64,000 bases of DNA from Clostridium sp. JN-1 (lineage in GTDB: Bacteria > Bacillota > Clostridia > Clostridiales > Clostridiaceae). Every line of letters starts with the position of its first letter. Position 1 is the first letter of the stretch. The notes beneath the pieces were generated by a model. It ran no database searches, was not told the DNA's origin, and was given only the letters and a program-made list of their open reading frames with translations. Of this stretch, positions 35,578 to 44,287 are shown in pieces. The translations under genes were made by a program, and so were the position numbers. Location: contig NZ_CP033465.1 in assembly GCF_003718715.1 (NCBI RefSeq), forward strand, positions 868,001 to 932,000, given 5' to 3'.

Positions 35578-36975
35578 ATGAAAGTAAAAGAACAAGGCAA
35601 GAAGGGTAATTTGAAAAAAAGACATTTGGAAATGATTTCATTAGGAAGTGCAATTGGAACTGGTATATTTCTGGTCTCGTCAGAAACAATTCAGATGGCT
35701 GGACCTGCTGTGATGTTGTCGTATGCTATAGCTGGATTCGTTATCTTTTTAATTCTGAGAATGTTAGGTGAAATGACTATAGAAAATCCTGATCCCGGTT
35801 CATATTGTACATATGCTGAACAATACTGGGGTAAATTGCCAGGTTTTATTGTTGGATGGAATTGGTGGTATACATGTATTGTTGTAAGTATGCTGGAATT
35901 AACAGCAGCTTGTGTCTTTATGGATTACTGGTTTCCACATTTGCCGCATTGGATTACAGTCCTTGTATTATTGTCAATTATCTATGCTGTAAATATGATT
36001 AATGCAAAAGCTTTTGGTGAATTTGAGTTTTGGTTTTCACTTATAAAGGTAATGGCAGTTCTTTTAATAATAGTTTTAGGCATTGCCATGATTTTAGGAA
36101 TCAAAGGGGGAAAGCCTACAGGTTTTAGTAACCTTTGGGCGCATGGAGGATTCTTTCCAAAAGGTGCAAAAGGAGTATTATTTGCTCTTTTATCGGCTTC
36201 ATTTGCTTTCGGTGGAATTGAATCTATAGGAACAACAGCTGGAGAAACTGAAGATTTAGAAACTACACTTCCAAAGTCGATTAACAAAATATTTTGGCTG
36301 CGAGTTCTTATATTTTATATAGGAGCTATTGGAGTCATATTAATTATTTGGCCTTGGACCAAAATTGCAATAAATACTAGTCCGTTTGTTATGGCTATGG
36401 ATGGATTGGGGATAAAATCAGCAGCAGCTATTATGAATATAGTTTGCATAATTGCTTGTCTTTCGGTGTTTAATTGCATGGTTTTTAGTAATCCAAGGAT
36501 ACTTTGCAGTCTTGCTCAAAATGGAAGTGCACCTAAGTTTTTGACTAAAAAAAACAAAGCTGGCGTGCCAACTACAGGTCTTAAAATAAATGCAGCTATA
36601 ACTTTATTGGTAGTAGTTTTAAACTATTTTTTCCCGCATCTATTTAACTATCTTGTATCAATAGTACTTGTATCAGAAATTATTACTTGGTCGGCAATTG
36701 CTATTACTAACATTCACTTTCATAAAAAATTGGGTAAAAAGGCTAGTGAGCTAAAATTCAAAGTTCCATTTTATCCATACTCAAATTATTTTTGTTTAGC
36801 TTATTTAGCTTTACTATTAGTTTTGATGATAATAGTGCCTAGTTACAGAATAGGTATTATTGCCTTGCCAATATGGTTATGCGTATTGTTTATAGGCTAT
36901 AAGTGTAAACAAATGTATGATAGTAAGTCTGTTAGTAAGATAGAAGAAAGTAATCAAATTAAACAGATTAAATAA
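35578..36975 (+). CDS. Amino acid permease (APC superfamily, AAT family)
   Basis: A 12-helix amino acid importer of 465 residues. The first helix carries SLGSAIGTGIFLVSSET, followed by the family segments GEMTIENPDPGSYCTYAEQ and PGFIVGWNWWY. AAT members carry aromatic amino acids, proline, GABA and others. The ATG at 35578 follows GAGAGGAG. Lying beside ior, aminotransferase and ETF genes, it plausibly supplies their amino acid substrate. Its 3' end and terminator are duplicated at 41256-41528. Confidence 0.92.
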   Translation: MKVKEQGKKGNLKKRHLEMISLGSAIGTGIFLVSSETIQMAGPAVMLSYAIAGFVIFLILRMLGEMTIENPDPGSYCTYAEQYWGKLPGFIVGWNWWYTCIVVSMLELTAACVFMDYWFPHLPHWITVLVLLSIIYAVNMINAKAFGEFEFWFSLIKVMAVLLIIVLGIAMILGIKGGKPTGFSNLWAHGGFFPKGAKGVLFALLSASFAFGGIESIGTTAGETEDLETTLPKSINKIFWLRVLIFYIGAIGVILIIWPWTKIAINTSPFVMAMDGLGIKSAAAIMNIVCIIACLSVFNCMVFSNPRILCSLAQNGSAPKFLTKKNKAGVPTTGLKINAAITLLVVVLNYFFPHLFNYLVSIVLVSEIITWSAIAITNIHFHKKLGKKASELKFKVPFYPYSNYFCLAYLALLLVLMIIVPSYRIGIIALPIWLCVLFIGYKCKQMYDSKSVSKIEESNQIKQIK

Positions 36976-37041
36976 GAATTCTAGGTAAAACTCTATTTAA
37001 TATTAATATGTTTTAGCGGATGGCGAGAGCCACTCGCTAAA
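36769..37041 (+). repeat. 273-bp direct repeat, left copy (permease 3' end and terminator)
   Basis: Matches 41256-41528 without gaps at a constant offset of 4487 bases and with about four mismatches. It spans the last 69 codons of the permease and the following hairpin. Confidence 0.95.
37011..37041 (+). terminator. Hairpin after the permease
   Basis: TTTTAGCG/CGCTAAA around GGCGAGAGCC; the copy at 41498-41529 is better paired. T run lacking here, so termination may be weak. Confidence 0.5.
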
Positions 37042-37151
37042 TAAGAATTTGATAAAAATTAGTATTAATCGAATAGATTGTAGCTATATTTAATATATAT
37101 TAATATAGATTTTAAATACTTAATCATACTGTAAGATGGAGGTAATTACTA

Positions 37152-37955
37152 ATGAATATTATAGTTTTGATTAAACAGGTTCCCGATATGGAGAAAGTAA
37201 AGTTTGATAGAGAAAAGGGTGTAGTAGATCGTAAATCAGCAGGTACAGAAATCAATCCATTTGATTTAAATGCACTTGAAGCTGCTGTAGAGATAAGTGA
37301 AAAAGTTGATACAAAAATTACAGCAGTAAGCATGGGACCTCCAAGCGCAAAAGATGCCTTAAAGGAATGTATTGCAAGAGGTGCCAATGAAGGAGTGCTT
37401 GTAAGTGATGTAAAATTTGGTGGATCAGATACTAGGGCAACATCAATTATACTTGCAAGTGCAATCAAGAAATTAGGTGATTTTGATCTTATAATTGCAG
37501 GCGAAAAGACAGTAGATGGAGACACAGGACAAGTTGGTCCTGAAATTGCAGAATTCTTAAATATACCACATGCAAGTTATATAAGTAAGATTGAAGATGT
37601 AAGTGATGCGGAAATCAAAGTTTGTTCAGAAATTTGTGACGGCACTTATTTAAAACAAGCTAAATTACCTTTACTGATTACTGTTACTAAAGATATTAAT
37701 GAACCTAGACTTCCTTCATTTAAAAATAAAATGAAGGCAAGAAAAGCAGAGATAAATGTTTTGAGTTTTAATGATTTAAAAGAATATTTAGATGAGAGTA
37801 AAGTAGGATTTAACGGCTCACCAACAAAAGTAAAAAAGATAGAAGTTCCTCCTGCACAGACAAGAGAAGGAAAAATTTATAGAGCAGAAAATACATCTGA
37901 AGCTGAAGACAAGCTTATTGATATATTCAGAAAAAAGAAAGCTTTGGAGGTATAA
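37152..37955 (+). CDS. etfB: Electron transfer flavoprotein, beta subunit
   Basis: The small ETF subunit, 267 residues, binding AMP or FAD. It shows VLIKQVPDMEKVKFD at the start, NPFDLNALEAAVEI, and AGEKTVDGDTGQVGPEIAE, the nucleotide segment typical of clostridial ETFs that take part in flavin-based bifurcation. etfA follows two bases after the stop, and an FAD hydroxyacid dehydrogenase follows that, like the lctBCD order in Acetobacterium. Ribosome site GGAGG. Confidence 0.94.
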   Translation: MNIIVLIKQVPDMEKVKFDREKGVVDRKSAGTEINPFDLNALEAAVEISEKVDTKITAVSMGPPSAKDALKECIARGANEGVLVSDVKFGGSDTRATSIILASAIKKLGDFDLIIAGEKTVDGDTGQVGPEIAEFLNIPHASYISKIEDVSDAEIKVCSEICDGTYLKQAKLPLLITVTKDINEPRLPSFKNKMKARKAEINVLSFNDLKEYLDESKVGFNGSPTKVKKIEVPPAQTREGKIYRAENTSEAEDKLIDIFRKKKALEV

Positions 37956-37957
37956 TT

Positions 37958-38935
37958 ATGATTAAAAAATACAATGGAATATTAGTATTTGCCGAGCAAA
38001 AGAATGGACAAATTCATAAAGTTAGTTTTGAACTGCTTGGAAAAGCAAAAGAGCTTGCACAAAAATTAAAAACACCTGTATATAGTGTGATTTTAGGACC
38101 AGAAGGCATGGATGTTCAAGAACTCATATATAAGGGAGCAGACAAGGTTTTTTACATAAGTGGAAGTGAATTTGATGAACCTGAAGAACTGATTTATAAA
38201 ATCAATTTGGAAAGCTTAATAAATGAGGTCAAGCCTGAAATTTGTTTAATTGGAGCAACTAGTCTTGGAAGATCCCTGGCACCAAGACTTGCAGCTGCAC
38301 TTGGTACAGGCTTAACAGCAGATTGTACAGGACTTGAAGTAGATGAAGATGGGAAATTAGTTCAAATAAGGCCAGCATTTAGCGAGAACATACTGGCACA
38401 TATAAAAACTGACACTTATCCCCAAATGGCAACAGTAAGGTATAAAGAATTTAATGAAATACCTAGAAATGAAAAAAATACAGGAGAAATTGTAAAAGTA
38501 AATGCGATAAAACAAGAAGTCAATCTAGTTAAAATTATAAAGAAATTGAAATCACAAGAAGTCAACATTTCAGATGCGAATGTAGTAGTTGCAGTTGGCA
38601 GAGGATTAAAGAAGGCTGAAGATATTGCAATGATAAAGGAACTTGCTGATCTATTAGGAGGAGTAGTTGGAGCAAGCAGAAGTATTGTAGATGATGGACT
38701 TATTTCTAAAGATTTTCAAGTTGGATACAGTGGAAATAGAGTAAAACCAAAGTTATACATTGCTTGTGGAATTTCTGGGGCACCGCAGCATTTAGCAGGT
38801 ATGAAGGAATCTGAGTTCATTGCAGCAATTAATACTGATCCATCAGCTCCAATATTTAATGCAGCTGATTATGGTATAGTTGATGACATGTATAAAGTAA
38901 TACCAGATTTAATAAATAAAATAAAAAATAGTTAG
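37958..38935 (+). CDS. etfA: Electron transfer flavoprotein, alpha subunit
   Basis: The large ETF subunit of 325 residues. The FAD domain in the C-terminal half contains VAVGRGLKK, LLGGVVGASRSIVD, KLYIACGISGAPQHLAGM and AINTDPSAPIF. There is no N-terminal ferredoxin domain, unlike LctC of A. woodii. It would form a heterodimer with EtfB and pass electrons between the dehydrogenase encoded next and NAD or ferredoxin. Confidence 0.95.
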   Translation: MIKKYNGILVFAEQKNGQIHKVSFELLGKAKELAQKLKTPVYSVILGPEGMDVQELIYKGADKVFYISGSEFDEPEELIYKINLESLINEVKPEICLIGATSLGRSLAPRLAAALGTGLTADCTGLEVDEDGKLVQIRPAFSENILAHIKTDTYPQMATVRYKEFNEIPRNEKNTGEIVKVNAIKQEVNLVKIIKKLKSQEVNISDANVVVAVGRGLKKAEDIAMIKELADLLGGVVGASRSIVDDGLISKDFQVGYSGNRVKPKLYIACGISGAPQHLAGMKESEFIAAINTDPSAPIFNAADYGIVDDMYKVIPDLINKIKNS

Positions 38936-38970
38936 ACTTTAATTTGTTTAGTAAAGAGGGGGCAATAAAA

Positions 38971-40377
38971 TTGGAAAATGAATTAATCAAAAATTCACCT
39001 GAAAAGGTAATTGGGGTTTTGAAACAAATATCAGGCGGCGATTGGGTTACAAATGATATATCACAGATGCAGGGATACTTGTATGACGAAACAGAACCAC
39101 TGCTTAGACCTAAAGCATCAAAGGATTGTATAGTGGTTAAGCCTGCTTCAGCAGAAGAAATATCAGAAATATTGAAATATGCAAATAAAGAGAAAATATC
39201 TATAGTTACAAGAGGAGGAGGAACTGGAGTAGTTGCTGGAGCTATACCAACTGAGCCAAGTATAATCATATCCTTGGAAAGATTGAATAAAGTTATTGAA
39301 CTTGATGAAAAGAATTTGATGATTACAATTGAATCGGGAGCAACATTAGCAGATTTGCTTGAAGCATTGAGCAGCAATAGCAAATTGTTTTTCCCTATAC
39401 ATCCTGGAGATGAGGGAGCGCAAATTGGTGGAATGGTTGCAACAAATGCAGGAGGTACCAGGGCTGTAAAGCATGGAATTATGAGAAATCATGTTAAAGC
39501 ACTTGAAGTGGTTCTCCCGACAGGTGAGATAGTTACTTTAGGTGGAAAACTTCTTAAAAACAACATGGGATATGATTTACTGCAGATCATGATTGGAAGT
39601 GAAGGTACTTTAGGAATTATAACGAAAGTAACACTTAGACTTTATGCAAAGAATGAATATAATAATACACTTATAATATCATTTAATACGAAAGAAGATG
39701 CTGCTAATGCAGTACCAGAAATACTTCAAAGTGGAATTGTACCTTTGGCAGTTGAGTATATGGACAGAGATATTTCAAAGGCATCTGCGAAAGATTTAGG
39801 AACTACATGGCCTGCAGATAAAGGTTCTGTAGATTTGATATTTATAATTGATGAAGTAAATGAAGATAATTTGTATGCAAGCAGCGAAAAAATTGTAGAA
39901 ATATGCGAAAAACATAATGCAGTAGATAGTATTGTAGCAGAAAGCACAAAGGAACAAAGACGTATTTTAGAAATAAGAAGTAATGCATATACTCCTTATA
40001 AAAACAATGTGGCAGATGCTTTAGATGCAGCAGTTCCACCGTCAACTGTACCAAAATTCTTTAATGATATCAAACGACTTTCAAAGAAATATAACAATAA
40101 TATATTGTCAGTTGGTCATATTGCAGATGGAAATATTCATAATTTTGTTATGTCGGATAATGGAAGACTGCCAGACAATTATGAAGAACTTAAAGAAGAA
40201 ATATATAAAACTGCAATAAAGTACGGCGGCACAATAACCGCTGAGCATGGAACTGGAAAGCTAAGAAAGAAAAATATGTCTCTTCAATTTAATGAGAAGG
40301 AAATTGATATTATGGAAGGAATTAAAAAGGTTTTTGACCCTAATAAAATTCTTAATCCAGGAACTATAGTTGATTAA
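38971..40377 (+). CDS. FAD-linked 2-hydroxyacid dehydrogenase (GlcD/LctD family)
   Basis: A vanillyl-alcohol-oxidase-fold flavoprotein of about 468 residues that oxidises D- or L-2-hydroxy acids such as lactate. The FAD-binding domain has TRGGGTGVVAGAIP and NAGGTRAVKHG; the C-terminal substrate domain has VGHIADGNIHNF and TAEHGTGKLR. The TTG at 38971 is chosen because AGAGGGGG lies just upstream; the first in-frame TTG (38944) has no ribosome site. Order etfB-etfA-dehydrogenase matches the electron-confurcating lactate dehydrogenase, but lactate permease is absent and the amino acid context suggests aryl-lactate or another amino-acid-derived hydroxy acid. Confidence 0.9.
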   Translation: MENELIKNSPEKVIGVLKQISGGDWVTNDISQMQGYLYDETEPLLRPKASKDCIVVKPASAEEISEILKYANKEKISIVTRGGGTGVVAGAIPTEPSIIISLERLNKVIELDEKNLMITIESGATLADLLEALSSNSKLFFPIHPGDEGAQIGGMVATNAGGTRAVKHGIMRNHVKALEVVLPTGEIVTLGGKLLKNNMGYDLLQIMIGSEGTLGIITKVTLRLYAKNEYNNTLIISFNTKEDAANAVPEILQSGIVPLAVEYMDRDISKASAKDLGTTWPADKGSVDLIFIIDEVNEDNLYASSEKIVEICEKHNAVDSIVAESTKEQRRILEIRSNAYTPYKNNVADALDAAVPPSTVPKFFNDIKRLSKKYNNNILSVGHIADGNIHNFVMSDNGRLPDNYEELKEEIYKTAIKYGGTITAEHGTGKLRKKNMSLQFNEKEIDIMEGIKKVFDPNKILNPGTIVD

Positions 40378-40385
40378 TTTTATAT

Positions 40386-40426
40386 GTGAACTTACTTCCA
40401 TCCCCTTGTGGTGGGGTAAGTTCATT
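40386..40426 (+). terminator. Terminator after the ETF operon
   Basis: GAACTTAC and a CCCC block pair with GGGG and GTAAGTTC, with a 5-base bulge, forming a strong hairpin; T-richness follows 10 bases later. Confidence 0.65.
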
Positions 40427-40543
40427 ATCATTTTCCATATTTATCATTGTTTTGCTTATATCCATTAAATAGAGCTTCTATTTTAGGCTTGATATCATTT
40501 TCAATAGTTAAATTGGTTTTATGTATTTCTTTTTTTAGTCATT

Positions 40544-40650
40544 CTGCTATTCTTTTAATTTGGATATTTTTTAGTTAATGTCATTAAAATTAATCATAGA
40601 ATCTATGGCGTTTTCATATGATGAAATTGTATCTGAAGTGCTTTTGTATC
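40544..40650 (-). pseudogene. Fragment of the exonuclease-BRCT gene
   Basis: About 107 bp matches 50924-51030, inside the intact exonuclease gene, in the same orientation with roughly seven differences. It encodes part of its post-BRCT region (DTISSYEN, DSMINFNDIN) with a stop just after. A gene fragment with neither start nor end. Confidence 0.8.
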
Positions 40651-40760
40651 TTGCATCAACTACACAAGAGCAAACTAAGGAGGATACTGTTAAATCGCCT
40701 ATAAAAACAGAGAAGGCACAAGGGTATGAACCTTGTAGTGTTTGTAATCCACCACAATAG
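40651..40760 (+). pseudogene. C-terminal gene fragment ending in a CxxC motif
   Basis: Immediately after the exonuclease fragment the plus strand is open with TTQEQTKEDTV, then EKAQGYEPCSVCNPPQ and a TAG at 40758-40760. The ending KPC-x2-CNPP type is seen at the C-terminus of some secreted nucleases with an Ada-like metal site. The apparent earlier part of the frame is antisense exonuclease sequence, so this is a chimera of debris and not a gene. Confidence 0.4.
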
Positions 40761-40794
40761 ATGGTTGTAAACATTATACTGTAATAGATAATAA

Positions 40795-41286
40795 TATAAA
40801 CCTAATAATATAGTATTTAAGCAAGATAAAAAAGTAATAGACACTAATTGGGCTGTTTCCATAGCTTCATATAATTATTATAAGGGAAACATGTCTAAGA
40901 GTACTGGCAGCGTTAAAACTATGATACAAAACAAACCGGAAATATCGGGTAATGTAACAAGTGAGTCAATTAAGCTTACTAAGGATGAAATGAAAAATAT
41001 TAAAGGAGTTGCACTTACAGTACAAGATATGTTAAAGACAAGTGCAGGCACAATTGGTGCAGGTGGGTTAATTGGAATAGCCACATCTGGAGGTTTAGCA
41101 AGTACGATAACAGTAGCTTCTACTGGAACTGCTATAAGTACATTGTCTGGAGCAGCAGCAACTAATGCAACTTTAGCAGCTTTTGGAGGAGGTTCACTAG
41201 CTAGTGGCGGATTAGGTATAGCTGGAGGAACTGCAGTTTTAGGGGGAGTGACCTTTTTTATCCATACTCAAATTATTTTTGTTTAG
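40795..41286 (+). pseudogene. Truncated glycine-rich membrane protein gene
   Basis: The frame is open from a TAA at 40792 and reads FKQDKKVIDTNWAVSIASYNYY upstream of the nominal ATG at 40891, so the N-terminus extends past that ATG and is missing. A glycine-zipper-like hydrophobic part follows (IGAGGLIGIATSGG, LAAFGGGSLASGG). At about 41256 it runs into the duplicated permease 3' end in another frame and stops. Both ends are therefore lost. The original family is unknown to me. Confidence 0.65.
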
Positions 41287-41528
41287 CTTATTTAGCTTTA
41301 CTATTAGTTTTGATGATAATAGTGCCTAGTTACAGAATAGGTATTATTGCCTTGCCAATATGGTTATGCGTATTGTTTATAGGCTATAAGTTTAAACAAA
41401 TGTATGATAGTAAGTCTGTTAGTAAGATAGAAGAAAGTAATAAGATTAAACAGATTAAATAAGAATTCTAGGTAAAACTCTATTTAATATTAATATGTTT
41501 TAGCGGATGGCGAGAGCCACCCGCTAAA
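41256..41528 (+). repeat. 273-bp direct repeat, right copy (permease 3' end)
   Basis: Second copy of 36769-37041, beginning abruptly within the glycine-rich relic. It codes for the permease C-terminus but has no start. Confidence 0.95.
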
Positions 41529-41529
41529 A
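41498..41529 (+). terminator. Hairpin at the end of the right repeat copy
   Basis: TTTTAGCGG pairs with CCGCTAAAA around ATGGCGAGAGCCAC, in which GGC/GCC also pair. Confidence 0.6.
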
Positions 41530-41632
41530 TTGGTAGGTGGAAAATAAATATTGAAGAAAATGAATCAATTATATAGACTGTAGATCTAAAAGAGGTGATT
41601 TCAAAATACTTTTTATTTTGAAACCATTTCTT

Positions 41633-42490
41633 TTAATGTGATAAGTTTTTCCTGTAGTTTTTACCTGCAGTTTCAACACTGCCTATTGTCATTATGGCAT
41701 CTTTGTCAAAGTCATATACTATAGATTTTAGTTTTGAAATTTCTAGACGGGATACAATTATATATATGACATTTACAGAGTCACCTTTATATCCTCCTTG
41801 ACCATTTAAAAGAGTCACTCCCCTTCCAAGGTTTAACATAAGTGCATCAGATAGTTCTTGATGCTTTTGAGATATAATTATTACTGCTTTAGATTCATCT
41901 AATCCTTCTACAACCATATCAATTATTTTTATTGCTATAAAATAGGCTATTAAAGAATACATTCCTCTATCCAATCCAAATATTAAACCAGCAGTTACGA
42001 GTATAAAGAAATTGAAGAATAGCACAATTTGACCTAATGAAAAACTTATTTTTTTGTCAAGAATTATTGAGACAATTTCTATTCCATCAGTTGATCCTCC
42101 ATTTCGTATAATAAGTCCTATTCCTAAACCTATAGTTATTCCACCAAAAACTGAAGCTAATAAAATATCTTGAGTTATACCAGGGATTGGTCTTAAAATA
42201 GATATTCCTAAAGAATAGCATATGACAGAAAACAACGTGAGTAGGGTAAATGACTTACCTATTTGTTTGTATCCAACTATAAGAAATGGAATATTTAGTA
42301 CAAAGGTTAAGAATCCAAGTGGTATTTTAGTAAAATGACTTGTCATTATGGATATACCTACAACCCCGCCATCTATTATGTTGTTTGGTATTAAAAATAC
42401 CTCCAATCCAGTTGAATATAAAGCTGCTCCTAATATTATAAATAAGAACTTGCTTATAGTAGAGTAAACATTATTGTGTTTTTTATTCAT
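41633..42490 (-). CDS. YitT-family membrane protein
   Basis: A 285-residue protein with five or six N-terminal membrane helices (YitT domain) and a C-terminal cytoplasmic DUF2179 domain (about residues 200-280). Segments GIGLIIRNGGSTDGIEIVS and LNGQGGYKGDSVNVIYIIVSR are the family's marks. Function is not established; transport or small-molecule sensing has been proposed for the family. A paralogue lies at 58424-59272. Ribosome site GGAGGT. Confidence 0.88.
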   Translation of the reverse strand: MNKKHNNVYSTISKFLFIILGAALYSTGLEVFLIPNNIIDGGVVGISIMTSHFTKIPLGFLTFVLNIPFLIVGYKQIGKSFTLLTLFSVICYSLGISILRPIPGITQDILLASVFGGITIGLGIGLIIRNGGSTDGIEIVSIILDKKISFSLGQIVLFFNFFILVTAGLIFGLDRGMYSLIAYFIAIKIIDMVVEGLDESKAVIIISQKHQELSDALMLNLGRGVTLLNGQGGYKGDSVNVIYIIVSRLEISKLKSIVYDFDKDAIMTIGSVETAGKNYRKNLSH

Positions 42491-42580
42491 CTGCAGACCT
42501 CCTATTTATAAGTTTTATGATAATAGATGTATAAAAAAATTAGCACCTTATTATATTTTATCATAAATGATTATAATATT

Positions 42581-42857
42581 CTAAATACTAAACTTACTTA
42601 AAAATGCTGTAAGGACTGTAATTAGAGGTAGGATATAGCATAGTATAGCATATGGAATATATACAGAAACTGAAATTCCAGTTACTGCAACAATAAACAG
42701 AGAATTTGCGTTCCATGGTATGAGTGGTGCAACGGCAATCCCGGTATCGGATATAGTCCTTACCAGTACATTGTTTTTTACCTTAACTTCTTTATATTTA
42801 TCCTTTAAAAAATTACATGGAATTATAATTCCAACAGTTTGGTCAATGAATGTAGTT
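42581..42857 (-). pseudogene. C-terminal fragment of an NhaC-type Na+/H+ antiporter
   Basis: The minus strand is open for about 92 codons with TFIDQTVGIIIPC, VLVRTISDTGIAVAPLIPWN and YIPYAILCYILPLI, matching the last part of NhaC (where RTLEDSGTVTSPLIPWN is typical). A TAG precedes the frame and no start or ribosome site exists. NhaC is around 450 residues, so four fifths of the gene is gone. Confidence 0.75.
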
Positions 42858-42902
42858 TTCTAAATCAAGAAACATTTCACAGTTTTCTTTAAATTATTCG
42901 CT

Positions 42903-43508
42903 TTAAAATACCCAGGGTATTAATTTCCATGTCTTATTAATATAATTCAAGTACTCCTTACCAAATGAATTTATAAGAACTTTTTCCTCAATTTTTATCC
43001 TGTATCCATATACAACTGAAATTATAATCAAGGCAGTCAATATGGACATGATTGATTTAATTGATATTGAAATTCCAATAAGTGTGAGAATAGTTCCAGT
43101 ATATGCAGGATGTCTTATTAACTTATAAGGTCCACTGCTTACAATAGATTGTTTTGATTCTACTATGACAGAAAGCGAGAAAAATTTTCTAAGTGTAAAA
43201 ACGGCCCAACATCTTATGACGATACCAACTGACATAAAGATTATTCCAACCCAAAAAAATGAATGTGGTAAAATTAAATTTAATTTATTCCTAAATAAAA
43301 AACTAAAATAAATACATGCATATACTCCAATTACAATCGTGAAGAAAGATCCTTTATCTTTAAATTTTTTATCACTGTTTTTTGAAAAAGATTTATGAAA
43401 TGTGAATATAAAAATTGCACATTCTACGATAAGCCATATGAGAAAAACAGTCTGAAAGACATCGTGATCGAAAATATTTGAAAAAAATTTGTAACCAATT
43501 AAGTTCAT
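42903..43508 (-). CDS. Isoprenylcysteine carboxyl methyltransferase (ICMT/PEMT)-like membrane protein
   Basis: A 201-residue membrane enzyme with four or five helices. The C-terminal SAM-binding core reads SSGPYKLIRHPAYTG and later IEEKVLINSFGKEYLNY, diagnostic of the ICMT/PEMT-like family. In bacteria these methylate isoprenoids, phospholipids or unknown substrates. It stands next to a two-component system, transcribed in the same direction but 134 bases upstream of nothing obvious. The substrate is unknown. Confidence 0.85.
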   Translation of the reverse strand: MNLIGYKFFSNIFDHDVFQTVFLIWLIVECAIFIFTFHKSFSKNSDKKFKDKGSFFTIVIGVYACIYFSFLFRNKLNLILPHSFFWVGIIFMSVGIVIRCWAVFTLRKFFSLSVIVESKQSIVSSGPYKLIRHPAYTGTILTLIGISISIKSIMSILTALIIISVVYGYRIKIEEKVLINSFGKEYLNYINKTWKLIPWVF

Positions 43509-43642
43509 AATGGTAATCTCCTTTGATATATTTTATTTAAGTACAATTATCATTATAGTTTCCATTGAGAAAGTTAAAATATGATTTAAGTAATGATTTA
43601 TAAAAAAATAGACATTATATATGACTAAAGTCATATACATGT

Positions 43643-44287
43643 CTATTTTTCATTTATAAAGAGAGCGGATAACTGAGTTCTCCTCTGCAAATTAAGTTTT
43701 TTTAGAATGCTGGATATATAGTTCTTTACTGTGCCTTCTGAAATAAAAAGATTACTTGAAATTTGACAGTTACTTTGTCCTTTTATTACAAGATTTAATA
43801 TTTCAATTTCTCTTTTGGTAAGTAAATCAAAAATTTTATCTTCTGATGGTTTGATATCGTGTTGATTATTTAAAGCACCTATAAGTTTTGGAGTTACGCT
43901 AGGATCAAACATCATTTTATCATTATAAGCTTCTTTTATACTCTTTATGATATAATTAATTTCGCTATCTTTTAAGATATAACCACTTATTCCTTGCTTA
44001 ATTCCATCAAATAGATATTCATCTTCATTAAAAGTTGTCAAAATTATTATTTTAATGTCTGGATATTGTTTTTTTACGATACCAGCAGCCTTTATTCCAT
44101 CCATTTTTGGCATTCTTACATCCATTAGGATGACATCTACAATATGTTTATTTAACTTTTCGAGTACGTCATAACCATTTTCAGCTTCACAAACTACTTG
44201 TATTTCAGAGTCAATACTTAATATTTTTTTTAATCCTTCTCGAATAATAGGTTGATCATCGGCTATCATCACTTTGATCATATACAA
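43643..44287 (-). CDS. NarL/LuxR-type response regulator
   Basis: A DNA-binding response regulator of 214 residues. The receiver has the acidic pair in MIADDQP, the phospho-Asp in VILMDVRMPKMDG, the Thr in IIILTTFNE and the Lys in YILKDSE. A LuxR helix-turn-helix follows (LTKREIEILNLVIKGQSN; ISEGTVKNYISSILKKL). The gene overlaps the kinase gene by about 30 bases, so the two form a pair. The true start may be the Met two codons later. Confidence 0.93.
   Translation of the reverse strand: MYMIKVMIADDQPIIREGLKKILSIDSEIQVVCEAENGYDVLEKLNKHIVDVILMDVRMPKMDGIKAAGIVKKQYPDIKIIILTTFNEDEYLFDGIKQGISGYILKDSEINYIIKSIKEAYNDKMMFDPSVTPKLIGALNNQHDIKPSEDKIFDLLTKREIEILNLVIKGQSNCQISSNLFISEGTVKNYISSILKKLNLQRRTQLSALFINEK

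Noticed and set aside
40578-40760. 60-codon frame taken as a gene
   Set aside because: Its first half is antisense exonuclease sequence duplicated from 50.9 kb, so it is a chimera of debris.
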